Program-made: the position numbers and the translations under genes | Notes under the pieces: model-generated | What the model saw: the letters and a program-made list of their open reading frames with translations, nothing else | Databases searched by the model: none | What the model was told of the DNA's origin: nothing | Part shown: positions 8,278-16,626 of the stretch, in pieces | Layout: each line of letters begins with the position of its first letter | Numbering within the stretch: position 1 is the first letter of the stretch | Origin: JBASRP01 sp044866075 | Lineage (GTDB): Bacteria > Actinomycetota > AC-67 | Length of the DNA: 54,226 nucleotides | Reading direction: 5' to 3' | Assembly (NCBI GenBank): GCA_044866075.1 | Contig: JBIOTQ010000097.1 | Location: 1-54,226, forward strand

Positions 8278-8301
8278 AAAAACGAGAACGTGTTCTAGCA
8301 T
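8275..8301 (+). promoter_or_regulatory. Promoter of the P450 gene at 8308, probably leaderless
   Basis: The hexamer TAGCAT at 8296-8301 sits 6 bases before the ATG at 8308, so transcription would begin at or next to the start codon. The -35 could be TTGAAA (8275-8280, short 15-base spacer) or TTGTTG (8272-8277, 18-base spacer). The palindrome at 8284-8297 covers the spacer and the start of the -10 box. There is no ribosome-binding site, in line with a leaderless message. Confidence 0.5.
8284..8297. promoter_or_regulatory. KstR-like palindromic operator
   Basis: The arms AGAAC (8285-8289) and GTTCT (8292-8296) form a perfect inverted repeat around GT. With its flanks the 14-mer matches the KstR consensus TnnAACnnGTTnnA at every fixed base except the first (G for T). 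KstR is the TetR-family repressor of cholesterol catabolism in mycobacteria and rhodococci. The site overlaps the promoter of the P450 gene at 8308, a sensible place for repression. No kstR-like gene is in the window. Confidence 0.65.
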
Positions 8302-8307
8302 CGACCC

Positions 8308-9507
8308 ATGAAGGTCGAGCTCACCAACCCGGACACCTTCCTCGAGGGCGCGCCGCACGAGCTCTTCGCGTGGATGCGCGACAACGACCCCGTTCACTTC
8401 CAGGAAGAAGAGCGCGGTCTCGGCTTCTACTGCATCACGCGATACGCCGACGTCGTGAAGGCGTCCAAGGACTTCCGGCACTTCGCGTCCGAGCCGAACA
8501 CGTTCGACACCAAAGACCCGCCCGACCCGGGCATCGACCTGATGATGATCAACATGGATCCGCCGAAGCACACGCGGCTCCGGCAGATCGTCAGCGCGGG
8601 GTTCCATCCGCGGATCATCGCGTACCTCGAGTCGGCGATCCGCGACATCGTGACGGACATCATCGACAAGGTTGGCCCGAAAGGTGAGTGCGACTTCGTC
8701 ACCGAGATCTCTGCCGAGTTGCCGATGGCCGTCATCTGCGAGCTCGCCGGCGTGCCGAAGCAAGATCAACACAAGATCTTCGAGTGGACGAACACGATGA
8801 TCGCGCGCGGAGAAGACCCCGAGTACTCCCCATCGATCGAGCATGCGATGCAGGCGTTCATGGAGATCCAGGCCTACGCGTCCGAGCTCACAGCGAAGCG
8901 CCGCGAGAATCCCGGCGACGACCTCGTCTCGGCGATCGTGACGGCCGAGGTCGACGGCGAGAAACTCAGCGACTTCGAGCACGCAATGTTCTTCATCATG
9001 ATGATGGCCGCCGGGAACGAGACGACGCGGAACCTCGTGAGCGGCGGGATGCTCGCGCTGATCCAGCACCCCGACCAGCGTCAGCTGCTGCGCAACAACC
9101 CCGACCTATTCCCGAAGGCCGTCGAGGAGATGCTCCGCTGGGTGACGCCGGTGCACCACTTCATCCGGACCCTGCGGGACGACCTCGAGCTGCACGGCAC
9201 GACGTTGAAGGCCGGCAACAAGATCGCCCTATGGTATCCGTCCGCGAACCGTGACCCGTCGATCTTCCGGGATCCGAACACCTTCGACATCGCCCGCGAC
9301 CCCAACCCGCACGTGACCTTCGGCGGCGGCGGCCCGCACTTCTGTCTGGGCTTCTCACTGGCTCAGCTCGAGATCAAGGTCCTCTTCGAAGAGGTCCTCG
9401 CCCGCCTGCCAGACATGGAGCTGAACGGCCCCGTCGAGCGCATGCGCTCGAACTTCATCAACGGCATCCGTCACATGCCGGTGACGTACACGCCCGAAGC
9501 GAACTGA
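8308..9507 (+). CDS. Cytochrome P450, CYP125/124-like class, under a KstR-like site
   Basis: A 399-residue P450. The I-helix has AGNETT at residues 235-240, the K-helix EMLRW, and the haem loop FGGGGPHFCLGFSLA gives Cys346 as ligand. AGNETTRN is the form seen in CYP124/CYP125 enzymes that oxidise terminal methyl groups of sterol and isoprenoid chains. It is related to but clearly distinct from the P450 at 6256. It has its own promoter with an overlapping KstR-like palindrome, which supports a sterol or isoprenoid substrate. It converges with the sulfotransferase gene, the stops being only 3 bases apart. Confidence 0.95.
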   Translation: MKVELTNPDTFLEGAPHELFAWMRDNDPVHFQEEERGLGFYCITRYADVVKASKDFRHFASEPNTFDTKDPPDPGIDLMMINMDPPKHTRLRQIVSAGFHPRIIAYLESAIRDIVTDIIDKVGPKGECDFVTEISAELPMAVICELAGVPKQDQHKIFEWTNTMIARGEDPEYSPSIEHAMQAFMEIQAYASELTAKRRENPGDDLVSAIVTAEVDGEKLSDFEHAMFFIMMMAAGNETTRNLVSGGMLALIQHPDQRQLLRNNPDLFPKAVEEMLRWVTPVHHFIRTLRDDLELHGTTLKAGNKIALWYPSANRDPSIFRDPNTFDIARDPNPHVTFGGGGPHFCLGFSLAQLEIKVLFEEVLARLPDMELNGPVERMRSNFINGIRHMPVTYTPEAN

Positions 9508-9510
9508 CTC

Positions 9511-10683
9511 TCAGCCGAGCTTCTCGGACGGTATGTCGAAGTAGTCCTGGTAGCGCTTCGAGCGTGCGCGCACTTCGCCCTCGTCCAGTTCGGTGTCGGC
9601 GAACGTGTAGTGGTGGCCGCCGTGTTTCTCCGAGGGATTCTCGGCGAGGAACGCGCGCATCCGTTGCTCGGCGTCATCGGTGAGATCGAGTCCGAAGTAT
9701 TCGTAGATGCCGCGGATCGTTCCGAACGGGCTCGCCATGAAGTCCCTGAAGTTGACGTCGACCACTTGATCCTTCGGGACGGTCCCGTCCTCACGAGCGT
9801 CGACCGAGCGATCGAGCGCGTCGATGATGTACTCCTGCCACTCCGCCGCGATGTCGGGCAGGACCACCTCGTCGCTCGCCAGCTTGCGGAGCGTCATCTG
9901 GAGTGACGAGAGAGACGCGACGATCCGCAGTGGATCCCGATGCGTCTGAACCAGAAGCGCGTCGGGGTATTCGTTGACGAGTGCGGGGAGGCACCACAGG
10001 TGCGCCGGAGACTTCAGCACCCAGCGGTCGCGGTGGTGCCGCGACTGGAGGTGCTGCAGATAGAGGCGGTGCCAACGGTACGCGGGCGCCATGTCCGCCT
10101 CGTGCAGCAACCATCGCGAGTACGAGGGCAGGCGGTACTGCGTTCCAAAGATCAGGCTTCGGTAGTCCTGCGCGGTGATGCGGACGCACTCCTGCGCGAG
10201 GCGCGCGCCGATCGGATGCATCGCCTTGAAGCCGGGCATCAGCTGCTCGACCATGTCCATCTGCGACTGGACCTCGTCGATGCGCGGATCCGTGTCGTAC
10301 GTCGCGGACTCGGGCGGCGGCAGTGGGCGGTCGACCTCCCAGCTCAGCGGCGCGCGGTTCGCAGGGTCCTGGGCGAGAAGGTCGTAGAGGATCGTCGTTC
10401 CGGTTCGCGGCTGACCGATCACGACGATCGGACGCGTGATCGGGGCGCGCGCATTCTCGGGATGCTGCCGATGATGGTCCACGACGCCGAGCCTGTTCGA
10501 GAGATACATCAGGATCTCGCCGGCCGCGATCATCTTTCCGAGGTCGGTGAGCCTCGCGTCCGCGTGGAACGCGGCGATCAGGCGCCCGAGACCCTCTTGC
10601 CACGTGCCCTCTCCGAGGTCGTCCAAGCCGGCGGCCTCGCGAGCCTGGGCGACGAGGTTGTCGGCGTCGAGCGTGAGATCCAC
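9511..10683 (-). CDS. Sulfotransferase family protein
   Basis: A 390-residue protein with the 5'-phosphosulfate-binding loop VIGQPRTGTTILYDLL (residues 88-103), the signature of PAPS-dependent sulfotransferases, and a VLKSPAHLWCLPAL strand followed by VQTHRDPLRIVASL, which matches the 3'-phosphate-binding part. It belongs to the large Sulfotransfer_3 group common in actinobacteria and would transfer sulfate from PAPS to a hydroxyl of an unknown acceptor. The GTG start at 10683 lies 2 bases after the stop of the upstream ene-reductase gene, so the two are co-translated. It is the last gene of the minus-strand block. Confidence 0.92.
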   Translation of the reverse strand: MDLTLDADNLVAQAREAAGLDDLGEGTWQEGLGRLIAAFHADARLTDLGKMIAAGEILMYLSNRLGVVDHHRQHPENARAPITRPIVVIGQPRTGTTILYDLLAQDPANRAPLSWEVDRPLPPPESATYDTDPRIDEVQSQMDMVEQLMPGFKAMHPIGARLAQECVRITAQDYRSLIFGTQYRLPSYSRWLLHEADMAPAYRWHRLYLQHLQSRHHRDRWVLKSPAHLWCLPALVNEYPDALLVQTHRDPLRIVASLSSLQMTLRKLASDEVVLPDIAAEWQEYIIDALDRSVDAREDGTVPKDQVVDVNFRDFMASPFGTIRGIYEYFGLDLTDDAEQRMRAFLAENPSEKHGGHHYTFADTELDEGEVRARSKRYQDYFDIPSEKLG

Positions 10684-10685
10684 CG

Positions 10686-11861
10686 TCAGCTCCCTTCCTC
10701 AACGAGGACGCACCGCGTGCCGCTGTAGATCGTCGGCATGCACTTGTTGCAGTGGATGCAGATGCCTTCGGTCGTTGCACCTTTGCGCATCTTCTCGATG
10801 AGGTCGGGTTCGCGCAGCAACGCGCGCGCCATGGCGACGAACGCGAAGCCGTCGGCGAGCCCGCGATTGATCGAGTCGACCGTGTTGATACCGCCGAGCA
10901 AGATGAGTGGCATGTCGAGCGCGGCGCGGAACTGCCGCGCGAACGGGAGGAAGTAGGCCTCCTCGAACGGATAGCTCTTGAAGAAGCGGCGGCCGACGAG
11001 CTTGAAACCGAGGCGCATCATCGGCGGCAGGGTGGCGCCGAACTCTTCCAGCGGGACGTCGCCGCGGAAGAGGTACATCGGGTTCGCCAACGAGCTGCCG
11101 CCGGTGAGCTCGAGGGCGTCGAGGAAACCGTCGGACTGGAGCATCTTCGCGACCTCGATGCTCTCGTCGATCCAGAGGCCGCCGCGGACGCCGTCGGCCA
11201 TGTTGAGTTTGGCGGTGAGCGCGACACGATCGCCGACCGACTCACGTACGGCGCGCACAACCGCGCGTGGGAACCGCGCTCTGTTTTCCAACGAAACGCC
11301 CCAGCGGTCTCGGCGTTTGTTGAGCTTGGGGCTGAGGAAGGCGCTCAGCAGATAGTTGTGGCCGAGATGGATCTCGAGGGCGTCGAAGCCGCCCTCGACG
11401 GCGACGCGGGCGCCGCGGGCGAAGTCGTCTGTCACGCACTGGATGTCTGCCTCTGTGGCCGCCTTCGTGAAGCGCATCGCCGGGGTCAGGAAGCGCGACG
11501 GCGCGAGCGCGGGATGCTTCGTGCCGGCCGGCGCGGCGACCGGTCCCGCGTGACCGATCTGCGCGCACGCAGCGGCCCCTTCATCGTGGATAGCGTCGGT
11601 GAGGCGGCGGAGGCCGGTGATCGCTTCGTCTCGCAGCTCGATCTGGCGACCGTCGGTCCCGCCGTCCGGCGAGACCGCACAGTACGCCACCGTCGACATG
11701 CCGACGCCGCCGGCGGCAACCTGACGATGGAATGCGATGAGCTTGTCTGTGACGACCTTACGCGGCGACATGCCTTCGAACGTGGCGGCTTTGATGATGC
11801 GGTTCCGGAGCGTGATTGGTCCGAGTTTCGCGGGAGCGAACGGATCGATCGCGGCCGGCAT
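10686..11861 (-). CDS. NADH:flavin oxidoreductase (old yellow enzyme family) with C-terminal Cys cluster
   Basis: A 391-residue FMN-binding TIM barrel: LGPITLRNRIIKAATFEG at the start, AQIGHAG, HLGHNYLLSAFLSP as the substrate-binding His/Asn region, and LLGGINT plus FVAMARALLREPDL at the phosphate-binding end. These enzymes reduce activated C=C bonds and can act on enones including steroid enones. The C-terminus carries Cys368, Cys371, Cys374 and Cys384 (CIHCNKC then TRC), similar to the iron-sulfur motif of 2,4-dienoyl-CoA reductase, but the extra FAD/NAD domains of that enzyme are absent. Electron donor and substrate remain open. Confidence 0.92.
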   Translation of the reverse strand: MPAAIDPFAPAKLGPITLRNRIIKAATFEGMSPRKVVTDKLIAFHRQVAAGGVGMSTVAYCAVSPDGGTDGRQIELRDEAITGLRRLTDAIHDEGAAACAQIGHAGPVAAPAGTKHPALAPSRFLTPAMRFTKAATEADIQCVTDDFARGARVAVEGGFDALEIHLGHNYLLSAFLSPKLNKRRDRWGVSLENRARFPRAVVRAVRESVGDRVALTAKLNMADGVRGGLWIDESIEVAKMLQSDGFLDALELTGGSSLANPMYLFRGDVPLEEFGATLPPMMRLGFKLVGRRFFKSYPFEEAYFLPFARQFRAALDMPLILLGGINTVDSINRGLADGFAFVAMARALLREPDLIEKMRKGATTEGICIHCNKCMPTIYSGTRCVLVEEGS

Positions 11862-11887
11862 CGGCCGTATTAGAGCATGCGACCCGG

Positions 11888-13750
11888 CTAGGACGACTCG
11901 CCGGCGCGCGAGGTCCGGCGGAGAGTCTCGGCGAGTGCGCCGGCGGTAGCGATCAGAGCGGCGCCGCCGGCGACCGACGCGCTGACGCCCGTCGCCGGAA
12001 GATCCTTGGACGACTTTTGCTTGCGCCCAAGGACCGCCGGCTTCTTCGATCCGCCGACAAGAGCGCGCGTGTTGCGCAGCGCCGTCGCCATGATCGTGAG
12101 CGTCGGATTGTGCGCCCCGGAGGTCGGGAAGACGCTGCCGTCGGCGACGAGCACGTTGTCGAGCGCGTGCAGGCGGCCGTGGTCGTTCGTGACGCTGGTC
12201 TTCGGATCCCTGCCCATGCGCAAGCCGCCCATGATGTGCTTGCCGTCGGGCACATTGCCGGCGGCGATCGGGAACCGGTCGCTCGATGTCTCCGGGACGG
12301 CCGCGGACGTGTCCGCGCCGGCCAGTTTCAGCATCGTCGTGATCAGCGGGATGTAGAAGGTCTGCGCGGCGATCTCGTGCGCATGCGGCGTGTACGTGAT
12401 GCGGGCGACGGCGAATCCGCGAGCGTCCTTGACCGTCGGATCGAGGTCCACGGTGTTCGTCGCCTGCGCCAGGTCCTCACCGATCATCTCCAGGCCGAAG
12501 AAGCGATCGCGCAGCACGCTGGCGCGCATGAGCTGCTTGAAGAGGCGGCCGAACGGCCTGTTCGGTGAGACGACCGGCAGGATGGTCCCACGATAGATCT
12601 CGGCTTCGGCGATCGGATCCTGGGTGCCGCCGAGCTCGAGCACGCCGCCGCGGATGTACGGCAGGCCGTTGGCGGTGGCGAACACGCGCGCGCCGGGGAA
12701 CTCCGGGTCGGCGAAGTCGTCGACCGCATGCGAGGTCGATCGCCCGCGGTACGCGTGCATGCGCTCACGCAAGAAGATCGCGAACCCCGCCGTGAACCAG
12801 TGGAACATCAGGTACCGGCCGATCTGGTGGTTCGGGTCCGGGATCTGCGACAGCAGCGCGAGGCGGTTCGACTCGATCGTCGAGCCGGCCAGCACGACCA
12901 CGTCCGCGCGTTCGGTGTGTTTCTTGCCGGCGGCGTCGACGTACGAGACCCCGGTCGCGCGCCCGTTGCTGTGCTCGATCCTGTAGACGAAGGTCTCCGC
13001 GCGAAGCTCCCCGCCCGCGAGGAGCGCGCGCCGCAGCGGCGCCAGCGCGCCGACGCGCGCGTGGATGGGACAACCATAGTGGCTGCAGAACCCGCAATTG
13101 TTGCACGCCGGCCGTCCTTGATAATTCTGCGAGTTGATCGCCATCGGCACCGGGTACGGATGCAGGCCCATCAGACTCGCGCCCTGCGCGGCGACCGTCG
13201 ACGAGTACTGCGGCGGGCCCGGCGGCATCGGCAACTGCTTCGTCCGCGGCGCGTGCGACAGGGTCACCGGCGCCAGCTGCTCGACGTCCCCCGCCACACC
13301 GATCAGATGCTCGATCTCGTCGTAGTACGGCGCGATCTCCTGGTACGTGAAGGGCCAATCCCGCACGTCCGCACCGTCGACCGGCCCGAGCATCGAGAGC
13401 TTCGCGAAGTCGATGTCCCAATACCGCGGTGTCTTCGCGTCCCAGTGGACGGTCCCGCCACCGACGGTCGAGGGCAAGTCGTTCACGTTGCCCACATGCA
13501 ACGGCTGCGCGTCCGCAGTGCTGTGGCGGAAGGTCCGCGGCTCGGAAACGGGATCGGGTTCCTCGAACGCGCGGATCCCGGCCTTCAGCTCGTCGTTGGC
13601 GAAGAGCGTCCTCGGCGTCGGGCTCGTCAGGTCGCGGAAGTAGTTGCGGCCCTTCTCGAGGATGACGACGTCATACCCCGCCTCGGCGAGCACCATCGCC
13701 GCCGTGCTGCCGCCGGCGCCGGAACCGATGACGATCGCCTTAGCGGCCAC
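11888..13750 (-). CDS. GMC-type FAD oxidoreductase with C-terminal LPATG sorting signal
   Basis: A 620-residue glucose-methanol-choline oxidoreductase. The FAD site AIVIGSGAGGSTAAMVLAEA is at the N-terminus with no signal peptide, there is a Cys-rich NNCGFCSHYGC segment near the middle, and the family end NVLVADGSVFPTSG-HNPTLT is present. After the catalytic domain come a Lys/Ser linker, LPATG at residues 584-588 (bases 11987-12001), an Ala-rich hydrophobic stretch of about 20 residues and a basic tail with RRTSR: the full layout of a sortase sorting signal. The preceding gene, overlapping by 11 bases, encodes a Tat-signal subunit, so the pair is probably exported folded and anchored to the wall. 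GTG start with GAGGAGG ahead. Substrate: an alcohol, identity unknown. Confidence 0.93.
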   Translation of the reverse strand: MAAKAIVIGSGAGGSTAAMVLAEAGYDVVILEKGRNYFRDLTSPTPRTLFANDELKAGIRAFEEPDPVSEPRTFRHSTADAQPLHVGNVNDLPSTVGGGTVHWDAKTPRYWDIDFAKLSMLGPVDGADVRDWPFTYQEIAPYYDEIEHLIGVAGDVEQLAPVTLSHAPRTKQLPMPPGPPQYSSTVAAQGASLMGLHPYPVPMAINSQNYQGRPACNNCGFCSHYGCPIHARVGALAPLRRALLAGGELRAETFVYRIEHSNGRATGVSYVDAAGKKHTERADVVVLAGSTIESNRLALLSQIPDPNHQIGRYLMFHWFTAGFAIFLRERMHAYRGRSTSHAVDDFADPEFPGARVFATANGLPYIRGGVLELGGTQDPIAEAEIYRGTILPVVSPNRPFGRLFKQLMRASVLRDRFFGLEMIGEDLAQATNTVDLDPTVKDARGFAVARITYTPHAHEIAAQTFYIPLITTMLKLAGADTSAAVPETSSDRFPIAAGNVPDGKHIMGGLRMGRDPKTSVTNDHGRLHALDNVLVADGSVFPTSGAHNPTLTIMATALRNTRALVGGSKKPAVLGRKQKSSKDLPATGVSASVAGGAALIATAGALAETLRRTSRAGESS

Positions 13751-14504
13751 CGCGCCTCCTCGCGGCGATGGCCACGGCGGCCGCGTCGAAGTTGGCGATC
13801 ACCGCTGCGATGAGCGCGTCGGGCACGACGGGATCGGGCCCGTCGGAGTCGCCGACCTCCGCCGGCGTGTAGCCGCGCGGCTGCGAGTCGCCCTTCCACG
13901 AGATCTCTTCCCATCCGACGAGGTCCTCGTTGCCGCCATACTCCGGAGCCGCCAGGAACCCCTCGATCGCATGCGTGAAGAGCACGTCGAGGAAGTCGCC
14001 CGCGTCGCTGAGGATCTGGTCTTGCTGGTTCGGTGAGGCGGCAGCGAAATCGCCTCCCGCCGCCGCATCCAACGCCGCGATGCCGTTGCGATACGTGACC
14101 TGGAGATCGGCGATCCGCTTGCGCCAGATCTTCTCTTGCATGGCCGAGAGCGGGACGAAGCTCTCCATGTAGTTCTCGTCGCCGCCGCTGCGATCGCTCC
14201 ACGGCCCGCCGGTGAAGATCCGCGGCGGCGAGACCGTGAACGCGCCGAGCAGCACGTCGATGTAGCGGACGACGTTGGCTTCGCGCGCGCCGGCGTGGCC
14301 GGCCTCGAGCGGGTCGTCCTCGGGCCCGGGGATCAGCCGCGCTGTCGCCTCCCGGACGACGGCCGCCTGGTGCGCGTCGAAGAAGACGAAGCTCTGCGAG
14401 GCGGGAGCCGCCATCGCCTGGGCCAGCCATCCCTTCGGCAAGGCGGCGGCGAGGGGCAGCAGGCCGGCGGCCTGCAGGAAGCGTCGGCGCGAGAGCTCGG
14501 GCAT
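13740..14504 (-). CDS. Tat-exported gluconate 2-dehydrogenase subunit 3-like protein
   Basis: A 254-residue protein with a twin-arginine signal (SRRRFLQAAG at residues 5-14, hydrophobic stretch, cleavage probably after AMA near residue 32). The rest resembles subunit 3 of membrane gluconate 2-dehydrogenase, the small chaperone-like partner that carries the GMC flavoprotein through the Tat system. Expected partners are the GMC subunit, encoded next with an 11-base overlap, and a cytochrome c subunit, which is not found here. The C-terminus ends in ARRRGGR. Stop TAA at 13740-13742. Confidence 0.9.
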   Translation of the reverse strand: MPELSRRRFLQAAGLLPLAAALPKGWLAQAMAAPASQSFVFFDAHQAAVVREATARLIPGPEDDPLEAGHAGAREANVVRYIDVLLGAFTVSPPRIFTGGPWSDRSGGDENYMESFVPLSAMQEKIWRKRIADLQVTYRNGIAALDAAAGGDFAAASPNQQDQILSDAGDFLDVLFTHAIEGFLAAPEYGGNEDLVGWEEISWKGDSQPRGYTPAEVGDSDGPDPVVPDALIAAVIANFDAAAVAIAARRRGGR

Positions 14505-14555
14505 GATCCGACTATTCGACGCCGGCGCTAAAGGTCCCTCGCCGCTTCTGGATTG

Positions 14556-15074
14556 TCAGGGCTCGACGGCGAACGAGACGCACGTGTCGCGGATGTGCGG
14601 GAGGACCTTGAGGAACTCGCGGCGGCCCTCCTCGCCGTGCTGCGGGATCTCGTGGCCCTTCGCGATCCGGAAACTCCGGAACGCCACGCCCACCATGTCG
14701 AGCAGGTGCAGGCAGCCCTCCGAGCGCGGCACCGCGTCGCGGTAGGGCGCCTTCGGCGCGAAGACGTTCAGGCCGACGAGCCCGGCGAGCGACTCGACGG
14801 CCCGCGGACACGTGTCGTACGGGTGCCGGTTCATCCGGCCGACGGCCTCGCGGATCGTCCCGTCGTGCGCGACGCGCAGCGCGATCCGCATCTCGTGGAA
14901 GTCGTCGTCGAGCGACGTGAGCGAAAGCGACTCGTCGTCCGATCGGAAGATCCGTGTCCGGAACGTCCGGTCGAAGTAAGGCTCCGCGCCGTCGGCCGTC
15001 GCGGCGAGCTCGTCCCACCGCGACGAGATCAGGTCCGCGGCGACCGCTCGTCCGACGTACCGCGGCGCGTTCAT
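14556..15074 (-). CDS. DUF2889 family protein
   Basis: A 172-residue protein with the DUF2889 pattern: an N-terminal RIFRSDDESLSLTSL strand, HEMRIALRVAHDGTI, a PYDTCPRAV segment, LAGLVGLNVF and the conserved EGCLHLLDM near the C-terminus. The family has no established function; conserved Cys and His suggest a metal or small-ligand site. The ATG at 15074 overlaps the stop of the PaaK-like gene (ATGA), and the frame open upstream of it lacks any start signal. Linkage to PaaK-like ligases suggests a role in handling CoA esters or their acids. Confidence 0.88.
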   Translation of the reverse strand: MNAPRYVGRAVAADLISSRWDELAATADGAEPYFDRTFRTRIFRSDDESLSLTSLDDDFHEMRIALRVAHDGTIREAVGRMNRHPYDTCPRAVESLAGLVGLNVFAPKAPYRDAVPRSEGCLHLLDMVGVAFRSFRIAKGHEIPQHGEEGRREFLKVLPHIRDTCVSFAVEP

Positions 15075-16330
15075 CGGACCCGCCGGTCGTCGAGGCGCTT
15101 CGCATCCGCCGGGATCGAGCCGGCGGGAACGCCGACGATGTCGGCCCGCAACCGGACGACGCCGCGGATCCCTTCCGCGATCTTCTCGCGCGTCGCATCG
15201 TCGACGGTTCCTTCGACCTCGATGGTGAACGTGTCGAGTCCGCGGTCGTCGGAGGCGATGATGCCGCGCCAACGATGAACCGTATCGAACCGGCCGAGGA
15301 CCTCGGCGATCTGCTCAGGGTAGACGAACATGCCGCGCACCTTCGTCGACTCGTCGACGCGGCCCATGAAGCGTAGGCGCTGCGCGGTGCGGCCGCAGCG
15401 GCACGGCTCCTCGTCGATCACTGCGCGGTCGCCGTTGCAGAACCGCAGCAGCGGCCGGAAGGGGTTGAAGACCGTGGCCGTGACCTCGCCCGGGGTGCCC
15501 GGCGGGAGCGCCTCTCCCGTCGACGGGTCCGTGATCTCGAGGATCATGATCTCGGGGATGTGCATCCCATCGGCCACCCAGCACTCGAAGCACGGCATCA
15601 AGCCGTCGGCCGATCCGTAGAGCTGGCGCACGATACAGCCGTACGTGTCCTCGAGCTCGGACCGCAGCGATTCGGGCAGGGCCTCCGCCGTCGTCAGCGC
15701 GCACTCCAGCGAGAACTCCTTGCGCGGGTCGACGCCCATCTCACGCGCCTTGTCCGCGATGATCTTCAGGAACGAGGGCGTTCCGACGTAGCCGGTCACC
15801 GGGAGCTTCTGAAGGATCTGCACCTGCAAGTCGGTGTTCCCCGGCCCGGCCGGCACGACGGCACAGCCGAACGCGCCGAGCGACTCGTCGAAGTTAATCC
15901 CGGCCGGCGTGAGGTGGTACATGAACGTGTTGATGATGATGTCGCCCTTCCGGAACCCGATCGCGTGGTACACCTTCAGCAAGGGGTTCGCGGTCTGCGG
16001 TATCGAGCCGTACGCGTAGAACTGCGGGCCCGGCGACACGAAGATCCGGCGCGCCTCGTTGTACGGCACGGTCATGATCCCCTCGAACTTCAGATCTTGC
16101 GTCTCGCTCTTCTTCGTGAGGGGGATGCGGGCGAGGTCGGCGAGCCCGGAGATGTCGTCGGGTTTCACGCCGGCGGCGTCGAGCTTCCGCTTGTACGTCG
16201 ACGAGCGTTCGTAGCAGTACTGCACCGTGCCCTTGAGGATCCCGTCCTGCATCGCGCGCCGGGCCTCGGGCGTCATCGTCTCGGCGCCTTCGTCGTAGAA
16301 GCCCTGCTGCCGTTCCGTGGACAGCGTCAC
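15071..16330 (-). CDS. PaaK-like AMP-binding protein lacking the phosphate loop
   Basis: A 419-residue protein of the phenylacetate-CoA ligase group, GTG start at 16330 overlapping the previous stop (GTGA). It keeps the later core motifs: ALTTAEALPESLR, LYGSADGLMP, NGDRAVIDEEPCRCGRTAQR and RVDESTKVRGMFVYP. Where the family has the Ser/Thr/Gly phosphate-binding loop (SSGTTGKPT), this protein reads VSPGPQFYAYG (about residues 98-108), so normal ATP binding is doubtful. The paralogue at 16623-17876 has an intact loop. It may be a partner subunit, a ligase with altered nucleotide use, or a CoA-ester-binding protein. No residue-level precedent is claimed. Confidence 0.92.
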   Translation of the reverse strand: MTLSTERQQGFYDEGAETMTPEARRAMQDGILKGTVQYCYERSSTYKRKLDAAGVKPDDISGLADLARIPLTKKSETQDLKFEGIMTVPYNEARRIFVSPGPQFYAYGSIPQTANPLLKVYHAIGFRKGDIIINTFMYHLTPAGINFDESLGAFGCAVVPAGPGNTDLQVQILQKLPVTGYVGTPSFLKIIADKAREMGVDPRKEFSLECALTTAEALPESLRSELEDTYGCIVRQLYGSADGLMPCFECWVADGMHIPEIMILEITDPSTGEALPPGTPGEVTATVFNPFRPLLRFCNGDRAVIDEEPCRCGRTAQRLRFMGRVDESTKVRGMFVYPEQIAEVLGRFDTVHRWRGIIASDDRGLDTFTIEVEGTVDDATREKIAEGIRGVVRLRADIVGVPAGSIPADAKRLDDRRVR

Positions 16331-16626
16331 GAGCCGCCCTCCAACCCGTACGCGTCCCGGAACGCCTCGTCGTCGAGGCGCATCAGATCCCTCAGGATCT
16401 CGAGCTCGAGGGCATCGATCGTCGACCCGTCGCCCGACCTCTCGAACACGACGGCCCCCTCTTGGTCCACGATCCGCAACGTCGCCGCGAACTGCACGCG
16501 CGGACCGGGGATCGGGATGCCCGTCGCCGCGGTCCCGATCGCGCGCAAACCCCGGCGGGTCGGCTTCAGCGGCGTCGTCCCGGAATCGCGCTCCACGCGG
16601 AACACCTCGGCAGCGGGGACGCTCAT
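16327..16626 (-). CDS. Small protein of unknown function between two PaaK-like genes, 99 aa
   Basis: Not recognised. It is overlapped at both ends by PaaK-like genes (ATGA at the start, GTGA at the end), so it is very likely translated as part of the set. The N-terminal half contains TRRGLRAIGTAATGIPIPGPRVQFAA split around short strands with an ATLRIVDQEGAVVFER hairpin; the C-terminal third is helical (LELEILRDLMRLDDEAF). No Cys, signal peptide or membrane segment. It could be a small subunit of a heteromeric ligase. Confidence 0.8.
   Translation of the reverse strand: MSVPAAEVFRVERDSGTTPLKPTRRGLRAIGTAATGIPIPGPRVQFAATLRIVDQEGAVVFERSGDGSTIDALELEILRDLMRLDDEAFRDAYGLEGGS

Noticed and set aside
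8495..8506. CGAAC-AC-GTTCG palindrome resembling the KstR-like site
   Set aside because: It lies inside the P450 coding sequence (the EPNTFDTKD region) and is explained by the codons; position 1 of the consensus also fails. No regulatory role can be supported.
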